Assembly (NCBI RefSeq): GCF_032854445.1
Contig: NC_088295.1
Location: forward strand, 47,603,385-47,667,384
Direction: 5' to 3'
Length of the DNA: 64,000 nt
From: Liolophura sinensis
Lineage: Eukaryota; Mollusca; Polyplacophora; Chitonida; Chitonidae
Part shown: positions 1 through 10,687 of the stretch, piece after piece
Layout: every line of letters starts with the position of its first letter
Position numbering within the stretch: the stretch's first letter is position 1
The notes under the pieces: model-generated
The model's database searches: none
What the model was told of the DNA's origin: nothing
Seen by the model: the letters and a program-made list of their open reading frames with translations, nothing else
Translations under genes and position numbers: made by a program

Positions 1-2
1 GC

Positions 3-1319
3 TTAGAGAACTGGCTGTTCGCTGAATCGCACGGATGTGATAATCTTGCCCGGGAAGCCTTTCGCATGGCCTTGGAACATTTCCAAACGATATCCAAGAC
101 GCAACAATTCTGCCATATTGGTAAATCACAGCTGCTCAGACTTGTGCTGGACCAAGCGTTAGTCGTGGATTCCCCGAACAACGTGTTCCGTGCCATAGAC
201 CGCTGGAGCAAGTATGAGGAAAATGTGAGAACCACTGACAAAGAAGAGATTTGTCGTCAATACAGTGACTTGTTATATAACAGAGTGCCACAAAATACCC
301 CAAGAGGTGTTCCTCTCAGAGACAGCAACGTCTGTTTCGACACCCCTGCCCCCAAGCGAAGACGGAGCCTGTCTTACCAGAGTCAGAGGTCTGTGACATC
401 AGTCGTGTCGAAACAAATCTCCTTGCAGGAGGAAATAACTGCTCCAGACCCAACAGTCGTCTGTTTGGCTGCCGCGCAAGACGGGGTCGAGATGATCCAA
501 GTGACGCTGTCAGAGAAAAGTCCCAAAATGACCACAACAGCAGTGCCGAGCTCAACTGGTCTAAGCAAAGATTCTGCCTTCTGTCACACATTTGATGGTA
601 TCTACGGTTCTGGCGGTGACTTGAAACCGAATGGGACAACCTACTATGACCTTGAGGCGAAAGAATGGCAGAAGCAGACGAAAATGTTCTACAACGGTCG
701 TCGGGACCACATGTTGTGTTATCTTAACGAGCGACTGTACGTAATTGGGGGCATCAACAACAACAGCGACAGGGTCTTTGAATACATCGATAAATTCAAC
801 GTGAAGACGAAGACGTGGAGCCACGCAGGCAAACTTCAAGAGCAAGTCAAATCGGCTGCCTGTGTGGCTTTTGGTAGAGACATCTATGTTTTCGGAGGCA
901 TTCGGCCAGATGGATTCGCAAGTAAGACAGTGCAGCGTTACAACCCTGCATCAAAGAAAACAGAAGTCGTGAACCAAATTCCATGCGGTGGGCTAATTTG
1001 TCACGCTCTCACCGACAGAAATTTGATCTACCTGATGTCGTCTACAGGTAAAGTTCTTACCTTCAGTCCACACACCGGAGACATCAGTAATCTCGCGTCG
1101 TTCAGAAAACCGGTCACGCATTTCGGTGCCGCTCATCACAATGGATTTTTGTACATATTTGGCGGAAAACTCACCAAAGCATCGAATGGGACAACACTTT
1201 CTTCAGAAATGTACAGGCTTGACTTGCGGAAGAAGGACTCTCCATGGCAACTTGTATCATCTCTGCCTCACGGATTTTTGGTGCTAAGTTGTAGCGAGGC
1301 CATGATGGGTGTAGGCTGA
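3..1319 (+). CDS. KLHL-type BTB-BACK-kelch protein, 3' part (5' end outside window)
   Basis: The frame is open from base 3, and the first in-window Met (66) lies inside a BACK domain, so the true start and BTB domain are to the left of the window. Visible: about 438 residues ending in TGA. The first ~80 residues read as BACK (ALEHFQTI, then LLRLVLDQ, then VFRAIDRW). A Ser/Thr/Pro-rich linker of ~100 residues follows, then kelch-type blades with glycine pairs and aromatic strands (LYVIGGINNN, IYVFGGIRPDG, LYIFGGKLT). Family members are usually CUL3 ubiquitin-ligase substrate adaptors in the cytosol; that role is inferred here. The blades are fewer and more degenerate than the usual six. No intron is visible in the window. 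A poly(A) signal lies 26 bp after the stop. It points toward the KLHL-type gene at 10.7 kb, which has the same architecture, so the two may be diverged paralogues. I cannot assign an orthologue. Confidence 0.85.
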   Translation, partial: LENWLFAESHGCDNLAREAFRMALEHFQTISKTQQFCHIGKSQLLRLVLDQALVVDSPNNVFRAIDRWSKYEENVRTTDKEEICRQYSDLLYNRVPQNTPRGVPLRDSNVCFDTPAPKRRRSLSYQSQRSVTSVVSKQISLQEEITAPDPTVVCLAAAQDGVEMIQVTLSEKSPKMTTTAVPSSTGLSKDSAFCHTFDGIYGSGGDLKPNGTTYYDLEAKEWQKQTKMFYNGRRDHMLCYLNERLYVIGGINNNSDRVFEYIDKFNVKTKTWSHAGKLQEQVKSAACVAFGRDIYVFGGIRPDGFASKTVQRYNPASKKTEVVNQIPCGGLICHALTDRNLIYLMSSTGKVLTFSPHTGDISNLASFRKPVTHFGAAHHNGFLYIFGGKLTKASNGTTLSSEMYRLDLRKKDSPWQLVSSLPHGFLVLSCSEAMMGVG

Positions 1320-1344
1320 CAATCTACTCAGAACATAACTCATA

Positions 1345-1350
1345 AATAAA
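1345..1350 (+). terminator. poly(A) signal AATAAA of the left KLHL-type gene
   Basis: A perfect AATAAA lies 26 bp after the TGA of the left-edge kelch gene, in a short AT-rich context. This suggests a very short 3' UTR. Confidence 0.55.
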
Positions 1351-4085
1351 AACGAAATGACCCGTGTGTTATTTTCACTGTATTCGTCTTACTGACTCCA
1401 GTTGCGTAGGATCCCCACTACATGTACTGTACCCCGGGCTTCACATTCACTGTGACCCAAGTGGTGAGCGCATCGCTGGATATGGGTGCATGATTATCAG
1501 ACAATTTGTAAATGTGCTGTATGTACAAGATCTGGCAGAGTTAACTCTTCTCAGGTTAAAATTTTGTGCAATAGGCCAGAACACATCTTGCGGTATGAAT
1601 TCTTATGCATGATCTCCCTGCACGGGTAATCATCAGATTTGTAAATGTCTCTGATGGAAATGTCCGCCACTTTGCGTAAAGGGACATAATAGTATGTCGA
1701 GCGGTAAAATAGCCAAGCTACATTGGCTTGAATGCCCACAAATATTTGCAATGTGCCTATAGGCTGCAACTGCTTTTTCAGCATATATACTGCATTCATG
1801 TAAGCATAGGAGAGGAGAAGCTTATATATAGGAGATGGGGCTAAATCTAATGCAAAAGTGAAACATTGTATTCACTAAATAAAATGCATTTATTATAATA
1901 ATGTTGCAATTTGTAACCACCTTGTTGCTTTACATTCCTTTTGTGTCATTTGTTGATGAACCTATTTTTTACTGGTGGAAAAAAATAATTTCAAACACTA
2001 ATTGGTTGCACACTGGATCATAAGTTTTGTTTGGTATTCTATTAATTCCAAACTGTTGCTATTTTTTAAGATCCGTCATGGTCATATATACGAATTGACA
2101 AGCAAGTAAAAATAAGAGAAATACTTTTTAACTTTTTGGCTCTCATTTTATAACAGGTCATAGATCCCATTGAAAACCGGATAACTATACACCAGTCATT
2201 TAATTGCATGCTTTCTATAGTTATTTCTAAAGAGTTCATCTTGCTTTTACGTTGTGATTATTTCATATCATGTATTCATGTATAAATTATGCCCTTTTAC
2301 GGAATTCAATTGCTATTTTATTCATACTTACAATTAAACCATGATATTTCGTTAATAAAAAAACATTTCTGTTTGTCATTAATTTGTGTCCAGCTTATCT
2401 GTGTTTACTTAACTCGACGCATGACATGTGATGTAATTCGAATTGTTCACGAAATATTTAATGTATTACCTTATACAAACGTTCAACCTATACTTGAAAT
2501 AGCTGTTTTTGTTTTTTTATTTGATCTTTTCTGAACAACGTAGTCAAGGATTTGTCACATATACGATCGATGCCTGCCTGGTGGTCAGTTTAATACACAG
2601 ACTGCATGTAGAATCCGGTGTGCCACCTAGGAATAAACAATCGACTTTGGGTAATTTAATGACCAGCTTTCCACGGTTGGCCGCTTATTGTCTCAAAGCT
2701 CCACGAACAATGCATGGAAATTTAAAATTTACGGTCCACAGTCAGTCGTCGTAAAAGGCGGGAATGAACAATACTGACTAAAAGAGCTTTGCTCCGATAA
2801 TTACTTCTGTGTGCGGTGCCTATATACAGTTTCGTACAGCCCGGTACAAACATTTAAAAATTAAACTTCATTTGTGAGGTTTGATAACACAGGTGTGTGA
2901 TCTTTTCAGGCATGCAGTGTATTTCATATAGAATGTAAAGTTATAGGCTTCAAAATGATTAATGTGTTCTGAGCCTAGAAATGGATTGAAGTGCTGAGTA
3001 CTTGTTATATAGAAAACAGTCAGCTAATTAGTAACAATATTTCTTTTACGAATCGGTCACTTGTGGTGTCTCACAATTTAGGGTTCATTTTAGGTCTATT
3101 CGTTTTCATATACTCGTAGTGTAAAGAGCTATAGTTAAACACAATGGTGCTTGACGTGTCAAAAAGGGATGTCACTTAATAAACCAACCACCAATTTGTC
3201 TAAACCAAAAACTATGCTCTTTGGAACAAATTAAAGGTTAGCATGTGCTAAAGATATTTTTTGTATGGTCAATATTTAAGATCATCTCTTGATATTAATC
3301 GTTTTTATGTTATCACAATTCACATTACGCGCGTGTTTGGATATTAACAATACATTTGTATACAAATTATCAGAATTTTCAGAAATGCATTTTTATCCTC
3401 ATTTAGACCATTTTTTTTACACAGCTGATATATTTCAAAAAGCGGTCCCAAAATACCCACCATACAAAAATATTTTCAAATGTTCTTTTCACCTGATAAA
3501 AGAAAAATTAGAACCCCCCCCCCTCACCCGCCAAAAAAAAAAAACAATTAATGCCATATTTACACTGAAAGTTTCACACTCTTTCACCTGATGTGTGGAT
3601 TAGTTTTACATTTTATTTCCTTTATAAGTATTACAATACTTAAATTTTCTATATTGTGAATATTTGGTACAAGTATTGTATTTCTTCAGATAATGTTATG
3701 TCAGTGTGGGCGTCTATTTTGTGTGTAACCCGAAAATATGCATTTCCTGCATCATTAAAATTACATACATATTTTTTTTATCCTTCCACGGCACTCTTAG
3801 ACGGGAATCCCCATTAAACCAGTTAAACACAATGGGAAAGTCACGAGTATATCCATGACATTACGCGGCCCAAGTGCCAATTTGTGTACAAAGATTACAT
3901 GCGCATACGCGCGATTAAAGGTTGGTGACAAACTGTTGCTTAGGAGTCAGTCTAGCTATGTAGTTATTGTCCTTAAAAGCTGGCTTAGATTTAGCTATAC
4001 TGTTTCAGTTGAAGGACATTGTTTGCTATAGGCACAACGCTCACTGAAAGAAAATGAATAAAAAGAAAGTAGTAAAAAAAAAATC
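1351..4085. other. Gene-free AT-rich spacer
   Basis: No supported gene, RNA or recognisable repeat was found on either strand. Open frames here are short and AT-driven. The only low-complexity tract is a C-run followed by an A-run near 3513-3545. Confidence 0.6.
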
Positions 4086-4157
4086 GGGCTTGTCCGGGAA
4101 TTGAACCCGGGACCTCTCGCACCCTAAGCGAGAATCATACCACTAGACCAACAAGCC
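4086..4157 (-). tRNA. tRNA-Pro (anticodon AGG)
   Basis: On the minus strand this reads as a complete 72-nt tRNA. The acceptor stem GGCTTGT pairs with ACAAGCC. The A box is TGGTCTAGTGG, the anticodon stem CTCGC/GCGAG encloses the loop TTAGGGT with anticodon AGG, and the T arm has the B box GGTTCAATTCC. It matches my recollection of animal tRNA-Pro(AGG) almost base for base. There is no intron. A T-run (an A-run on the plus strand, ending at 4083) follows within a few bases and would serve as the Pol III terminator. It stands alone, with no tRNA neighbours. Confidence 0.95.
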
Positions 4158-4933
4158 TACGCGGATAAACAGATTAATAGCCGGTACATAATATACGTCT
4201 CAAAAACTGCCCTTTTCACACTGTTTTATTGTGATATTTTTTTAAAGATACTTTAATTAGGACTGGAAGAGAAATGATAAGACAAATAACTTATGAATAG
4301 CAGCAACAGGGGAATAATCCTTCTGCTCTCAGCGGCTTAGGATGGTGACGTCACATCTTAACTAGGTCACGCTTGGAATTCCCCGTACACTTACACCCGG
4401 TAAAAATAGAATTAGAAAACCATATATCCTGGTTCTCGGGCTCTACGTTTATAGTGCTAGCGTAAATGGTAGGCTCGGGAACCAGGATGGAACAACGTAG
4501 ATCTATAAAGCCATTGAAAACTGGTTCTCATCACACGTTGGGAAATTTCTTTTAGCGATGCCAGGTTGTCAGATTGTTTTTATTTTAGGTGCAGTTAGTC
4601 ACAAAATAGACTTGTAAACTGCATAAGCATTCGGCCCTGCGCATCTCCGTTGCTCACTCATCCATTCATCATTTACTCTACCAGGTTCATTGCAAGAGGA
4701 TCGGCCCGTTTTCCGATCCAAACTTAAAGGATTAATGTCCAGATATAGCTACTGGCTGTAATCATAAAGATTATAACCTGTTTAAACAGTGTGTTAACGG
4801 AAGGGCTTCTGGAAAACGTAACAATGACTTTAAATTTGCGAAAAACAATAGATTTACTTCATAATTAGTGGATGACGTCGAAAACGGCCAACTCGAGTCT
4901 AGCTGGCCAAAATAACCTGCGTATCAAAACGAT

Positions 4934-5231
4934 GTCATTTTGGATTTTTTTTTTTTTTTTTTTTTTTTTTTGATTGGTGTTTTTACGCCGTACTCAAGAA
5001 TATTTCACTTATACGACGGCGGCCAGCATTATGGTGGGTGGAAACCGGGCAGAGCCCGGTGGAAACCCACGATCATCCGCAGGTTGCTGACAGACCTTCT
5101 CACGTACGGCCGGAGAGGAAGCCAGCATGAGCTGGACTTGAACTCACAGCGACCGCATTGGTGAGAGACTCCTGGGTCATTACGCTGCGCTAGCGCTTTA
5201 ACCGACTGAGCCACGGAGGCCCCGTCATTTT
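4934..5231 (-). repeat. SINE-A, full length, with target-site duplication
   Basis: tRNA-derived SINE on the minus strand. The head at ~5223 reads GGGCCTCCGTGGCTCAG, with an A box in the head and a B-box-like GAGTTCAAGTCC. The body is conserved and the tail TACGGCGTAAAAACACCAAT leads into a ~27-nt poly(A) (T-run at 4945-4971). GTCATTTT at 4934-4941 is repeated at 5224-5231 as the target-site duplication, extendable to 10 of 11 bases. This is one of the best complete copies in the window. Confidence 0.9.
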
Positions 5232-5486
5232 CGAAATGGATTCTATAGCTACACAGTAACAAGTATACTTCCACATTTTTTTTCTATTCTTTCCATCTGT
5301 CCGCTTCACAATAAGTATCATTCTATTGCCCGAGGCATTCTAAGGCCGGGGGCACGCTATAGATGGGTTTTTACGCTCGCACAGGCGTATTTTGTGCGTT
5401 TCTAAAAATCGGTCTAGTGTGTCTGAGCCGGCGACGGCGTATTTTGCTGGCGATCTTCGCTTGCATCAAACATTTCAGATACTAGC

Positions 5487-5488
<2 letters not shown>

Positions 5489-5563
<75 letters not shown>
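5489..5563. repeat. (AT)n microsatellite
   Basis: About 75 bp of uninterrupted AT dinucleotides. It ends exactly where the SINE-A tail at 5564-5604 begins, so the microsatellite may have grown in or against that SINE copy. Confidence 0.95.
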
Positions 5564-5567
<4 letters not shown>

Positions 5568-5604
5568 TACGGCGTAAAACACCAATCAAATAAATAAACA
5601 AATA
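5564..5604 (+). repeat. SINE-A 3' tail only
   Basis: TAGTACGGCGTAAAACACC followed by AATCAAATAAATAAAC is the SINE-A 3' end without a body. It is either a severe 5' truncation or the rest has been replaced by the adjoining AT microsatellite. Confidence 0.8.
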
Positions 5605-7546
5605 ACTCTTGTCCTATACATTTCTCTTTCTTATGAACTTCATAACATTAAATTTGACGCTGTCATTATTACCTTTAAAATACATCACTTTTTATCATTT
5701 GTCTTTACACATAAATCACGCTAAAAGCCATGCATTACAACGACTCCGAAAGGAGTACAAACGAGGAGGAGCACATATAAATCTAGTCAAGGGCAATAAC
5801 TCTCTGACCCATAAGTACATGTAACACGATCTCACTGTAAAACGGTGCAGTTAGGCTGCAGGATCATGACGATGTCCAAGGCTTACATGTATAAGTTATA
5901 CTTAGTCTTCACTTGAAACACTTTATTGTGCTAAAATTATAATTTACCTTAAGGAATTTAGACTGTCATACAGAAATTGAAAATTAGCGTATAAAATCAA
6001 ATTTAATTTCAATGTAGAATACCGTAAGTTTAGACTAAGCTTGAATATTAAGTCTAACACAGCATGAATCGCCCGGAATCCGACACCAAAATGGTCGTAC
6101 GTTCGATTCCAGCTACTATAATAACTCGGCTGTGACCCTATGGATGCATTGAGAGATTATTGTACCTCGTGGAGTCTGAGTCTTTTGAAAAAAAGATGAA
6201 AAACAAGTAAAATTAATCACTCGGAAGAGTAACTTCCTTATATTATGTTACTGAGCTTAAGAAATTTCTTGGTGATGAAAGAAAATATTCTACTTTCAGA
6301 ATTGTTGAAGATGGAGAGCCTTTTTCACTTAAAAATTGCAAAGAGAAGTACATTTCCCACGATAATATTGTCAACCTTGACAGAAGAAAAGTCCTTTACT
6401 TTTGACAGGATGCAACGTACAACAGCTGCGAAACTTGGTACCGTTTATTAACAAAGGTTTTAAAGTGTAACTTGTGTACCTCCCTATATAACGTGTGTAT
6501 TGACACTTAACTGTACTGTATGTTATAAATATCGATGCCTATATCGTCCACAATCACGAAATGAAACTTCATGTGTTTGCATTCTCATGAGCCAAGAGCT
6601 CGGTGCAGTGCTCTAATAACAATCCGTATATACGTATATTCTGTGACCTTGGGTGACCTCTCTGCTATCCATCCAAACTGCACTTCTTCATATTAAAAAA
6701 TTGCATTGCTGAGATTACGCTGATGATAGTTGATGATTTGACGGTTTAAATATATCTGCTTAAGATATGCTTGGGAACACTTGTACATTAGTTAAGTAGT
6801 TGAACTTTAATCACACAATTATATATGGATGAACTCGACTTAGGTCCTGTCACGCCCTGTTAAAGGAGAAGAAAACTTTTAAAAATATGACACTATAGGC
6901 TGAAAAAAGCACATTTTTTCTATCTGGTGGTGTCTGCTGCATAATTTTGCGATTGTTCCTCGCCAAACACGTATATCCTGAAAACGGTAAAGCTGGCATA
7001 AATCGCTGAGTCCATCGCGTCCGCCATCTTTAACACTCTGTTACCTTCTGGGAAGAAGAGTTCTACCAGGAATTTTACGAACTACACCTCAGCGGTTTCC
7101 GACGGCAATTCTCCTCCTAACACAGAAGACTTCAGGACTAGTTCTTAGGCAAAATGGAGTCGCACACAGCGGATTTTGGCGCTGACTTTATTTGTAATTT
7201 ATCAACTTGAGGTACATATTAGAATTTTTATGGCACGCACCTGCGAGGAAATGCATACTCTTTTCATTGGTATTTGTTTGATATTTAAATTTTTTTCTGC
7301 TTTAACCACTGTCAACTATGGGACTCCCCATCACGACAACCTGCATCCTTGTAGAGATTTTGTTTAAATGGGTCCTACGGAAATAACACCTACATAAGTG
7401 CGCTGCTCTGCTCATATATTTTACGTAACAATATATTCGACAAAAATTGTGTCCGGGTCAACTTCCCTCCATGCCCTCCGCCATGTTAAAGTAAATATCC
7501 TTAAGTATGCGACGTTGAACACCAGTCAGTCATTTATTTATTTATT
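5605..7546. other. Gene-free spacer
   Basis: No supported gene. A B-box-like GTTCGATTCC near 6101-6110 may be a remnant of a tRNA-derived element but has no convincing A box. A short GC-richer patch at 7010-7165 (CCGCCATCTT and AAAATGGAGTCG) looks promoter-like, but I see no gene attached. Confidence 0.5.
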
Positions 7547-7821
7547 GGGGCCTCCGTGGCTCAGTTGGTTAGCGCGCTAGCACAGCGTAATGACCCAGGA
7601 GTCTCTCACCAATGCGGTCGATGTGAGTTCAAGTCCAGCTCATGCTGGATTCCTCTCTGGCCGTATGTGGGAAGGTCTGTCAGGAACCTGCGGATGGTCG
7701 TGGGTTTCCCCCGGGCTGTGCCCGGTTTCCGCCTACCATAATGCTGGCCGCCGTCGTATAAGTGAAATATTCTTGAGTACGGCGTAAAACACCAATCAAA
7801 AAAAAAAAAAAAAAAAAAAAA
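7547..7821 (+). repeat. SINE-A, full length
   Basis: Plus-strand copy starting GGGGCCTCCGTGGCTCAG. It has the B-box-like GAGTTCAAGTCC, an intact body, the tail GAGTACGGCGTAAAACACC and a ~23-nt poly(A). It appears to have inserted into the TTTATT-rich tail of the older inverted copy that follows, because TTTATTTATT lies on both sides. Confidence 0.9.
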
Positions 7822-7998
7822 TTTATTTATTTGATTGGTATTTTACGCCTTATTCGACGGCAGCCGCAGTTTGCTGACACACCTCCCTATACTTATGACC
7901 GGAGAGGAAGGCAGCATGAGCTGAAATTGAACTCACAGCGACCTCATTAGTGAGAGGCTCCGAAGTCATTGCTCCGCGTTAACCGCTCGGCCCCACGT
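7822..7998 (-). repeat. SINE-A, diverged and internally deleted, inverted to its neighbour
   Basis: Minus-strand SINE-A. The tail end ATTTATTTGATTGGTATTTT is at 7822, the body lacks the central CTGGCCGCC-to-gggtttccc segment, and a degraded head (CGGCCCC) lies near 7995. It is clearly older than the abutting 7547-7821 copy. Confidence 0.75.
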
Positions 7999-8775
7999 GT
8001 TATTCAATCAGTTTAGTTAAAGGCCCCGCCACTAAAGTTACCGTCGAAATACATTTATGTAAGCGTAACCCTGAATTCTAGAGAACATTATACCTAAAGA
8101 AAGAGTATCGGCCTGCCATTACAATAAGGTAAATTATATTTCTTTGGGTGGTTTTGATGTATTTACTTTTACTAAACCTGAACTGGTATACGACACAACA
8201 TTTCTGAATTGATATTATACACGTGCTTTCATGTATGGGGCAGGAGACAATGTTTGTAGTATATACTGACAGAATAACCGGCGTACAAACAGAAATGAGA
8301 AGCGTTAAATGGAAAATGTTCGACGCGTTTGGTGAGGATACATTGTAACGCCTGAATATAAAAAAGAAAAAAAAAAGAAATATATCGCGGCTATAGTAAA
8401 TTCAATATTTTAACGCTGTCGAACTTTTGTTCACTTCCAAAATATCAGCATCAAATTCTCTGCATGCGGATGGTCTTTTGACAGACGCGGTCTATGATGC
8501 CGATTTTCTGTTCCACTGAATCTTGCCATAATATACTATTGAATATATTTTGTACTTAACCGTACAAAGCCTGGTTTGCTATACCGGTATATACAGAAAT
8601 TTATTTATTTATTTGGTTGTAAGAATTATTTATAGAAATCCATTTCCAAAAAGACGCTTCTGCCGTGACATAAAAAGCTTATTAAACGCGTCAAACATAG
8701 TAAAAAAACAAAAAGGATGATTACGCTATATCCATACAAAATCAGATACTTTGGGCAGTCAGACATCAGGTATGG
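7999..8775. other. Gene-free spacer
   Basis: AT-rich with short A-runs. No gene or recognisable repeat is supported. Confidence 0.5.
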
Positions 8776-8935
8776 CATCTCAGTGAAGCACCAATAGATA
8801 AAAGAGCGGTGGAATCCGTCCTGCAACAAGGAGGCACATTAAATGCACTCTAAGGTTTCCTTCGTCGTCATATGACTGAAAAGATGTTAAGTACGACGTT
8901 AAACCCCAAGCACTCACTCACTCACTCACTCAAGA
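8776..8935 (+). repeat. SINE-B, 5'-truncated
   Basis: This matches the 3' half of the complete SINE-B at 20982-21348: AAAAGAGCGGTGGAATCCG, then TCCTTCGTCGTCATATGAC, then TACGACGTTAAACCCCAAGC, ending in (CACT)n. Head and middle are missing, as expected from incomplete reverse transcription. Confidence 0.85.
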
Positions 8936-9628
8936 AGCTGTTTCATGAAACTATATTGCTTTTAAAACGTAGAGCAGTATATACCATTTTATTTATTCCA
9001 TGCAATCTTGTGGGAGGACCATAGTGCCCGCGATTGAGAGTACTGTTTACTACAGCAGTCATTCAATATTTCACTGTAAACAAAAAAAAAACATGAATGA
9101 CATCTAAAGAATTATGCAGACCTAAGTCCAGTGTAATCAAATGTTTGCGTACTTTAATAACCTCCTGAATGTTAAAGAATGTATAAAACGTTTGCTTTTT
9201 ATTTCTTTACATGGAATTTAGGATGTGTCTTATCATATAAAAAGTACAATAAAGATTCTCAAATTTCTTCATGGGGCGTAAACATGGATTTAAACTACAG
9301 TTTTAGCAAGCAGCCTGGAAATTAAGTCGACTGCAGTCTTAACGTCACCGGCGATAGCTGTCAGAACAGCTTTGCGGGGAGAAGTCGTGTGACCGTCAGC
9401 AACTATAGCACCAACTCCGTACGACCAGTTGAGCTGAGCTGCGTCTTAAGCTCGACTGTTGCAATTTCAAGCAGAGTTGCACTTCAGTCATTTAATATCC
9501 GTGTATGGCGGTCAACCTTAAAATCACATGGCCATCAGCGACTAGCACCAACTTAAGAGTCGCATCTTAAGCTCTCGTGTATGCCTAGCTAAAGCCGTGT
9601 TTTACCTGGCTATCGTGTCAGTTGAACG
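8936..9628. other. Gene-free spacer
   Basis: No supported gene. GC content rises slightly at 9300-9600 and short phrases recur (GACCGTCAGC / GGCCATCAGCG; CACCAACT), possibly an old degenerate duplication. Confidence 0.4.
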
Positions 9629-10391
9629 GTCATTTGACATGCCAAAGTACCACCACACGGAAATCATTTGACATACCAAAGTACCACCACACGGAAATCA
9701 TTTGACATACCAAAGTACCACCACACGGAAATCATTTGACATACCAAAGTACCACCACACGGAAATCATTTGATATACCAAAGTACCACCACACGGAAAT
9801 CATTTGACATACCAAAGTACCACCACACGGAAATCATTTGACATACCAAAGTACCACCACACGGAAATCATTTGACATACCAAAGTACCACCACAAGGAA
9901 ATCATTTGACATACCAAAGTACCACCACACGGAAATCATTTGACATACCAAAGTACCACCACACGGAAATCATTTGACATACCAAAGTACTGCCACACGG
10001 AAATCATTTGACATATCAAAGTACCACCACACGGAAATCATTTGACATACCAAAGTACCACCACACGGAAATCATTTGACATATCAAAGTACTACCACAC
10101 GGAAATCATTTGACATACCAAAGTACAACCACACGGAAATCATTTGACATATCAAAGTACTACCACACGGAAATCATGTGTGGTGGAAATCATTTGACAT
10201 ATCAAAGTACCACGACACGGAAATCATTTGACATACCAAAGTACTACCACACGGAAATCATTTGACATACCAAAGTACCACCACACGGAAATCATTTGAC
10301 ATACCAAAGTACCACCACACGGAAATCATTTGACATACCAAAGTACCACCACACGGAAATCATTTGACATACCAAAGTACCACCACACGGA
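9629..10391. repeat. 34-bp tandem satellite, about 22 copies
   Basis: The head-to-tail unit begins GGAAATCATTTGACATACCA and ends AAGTACCACCACAC (34 bp). Most copies are identical or differ by one or two bases (ATACC/ATATC, ACCACC/ACTACC). One irregular junction near 10168-10190 contains GTGTGGTGG, the inverse of the unit's CCACCACAC. High identity implies recent expansion or homogenisation. The array ends ~130 bp from the poly(A) signal of the adjacent KLHL-type gene. Confidence 0.97.
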
Positions 10392-10524
10392 GAGGATTTT
10401 ACTGAATCAATCAACCAAACGATCAATCATTCTTTAAAACATTTTTAAACCATAAAATCGGTTATCCAATATTATAGCCGAATAAATGTATACATAAACA
10501 AACGAAGTTTTCACAAAGAAATAA

Positions 10525-10530
10525 TTTATT
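10525..10530 (-). terminator. poly(A) signal AATAAA of the 10.7-kb KLHL-type gene
   Basis: The minus-strand AATAAA (TTTATT on plus) lies ~160 bp past the TGA at 10688. It is the first such signal downstream of the stop and lies before the 34-bp satellite. Confidence 0.5.
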
Positions 10531-10687
10531 GTAATGTTCTTAATTCTTGAACAACATACACATTGTATTTAAATAGGTTAAGTAAATAAATGAGCGAAGT
10601 CTGTATTGATGTTTACAAGATGTTGAGTTTAAATAATTTGTCACGCTAATGCCGGAAATAATGTTTGCTCGCACAATGTAAAGACAC

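Noticed and set aside
5029-5274. Frames such as [27 protein letters not shown] recurring at 5.1, 7.6 and 46.2 kb
   Set aside because: They recur because they are translations of SINE-A copies, not a protein family.
7010-7165. CCGCCATCTT-type motif and nearby AAAATGGAGTCG as a promoter
   Set aside because: YY1-like wording, but no exon or gene could be connected to it.
9629-10391. 34-bp array as a CRISPR-like array
   Set aside because: Units are contiguous with no unique spacers, and this is an animal genome.
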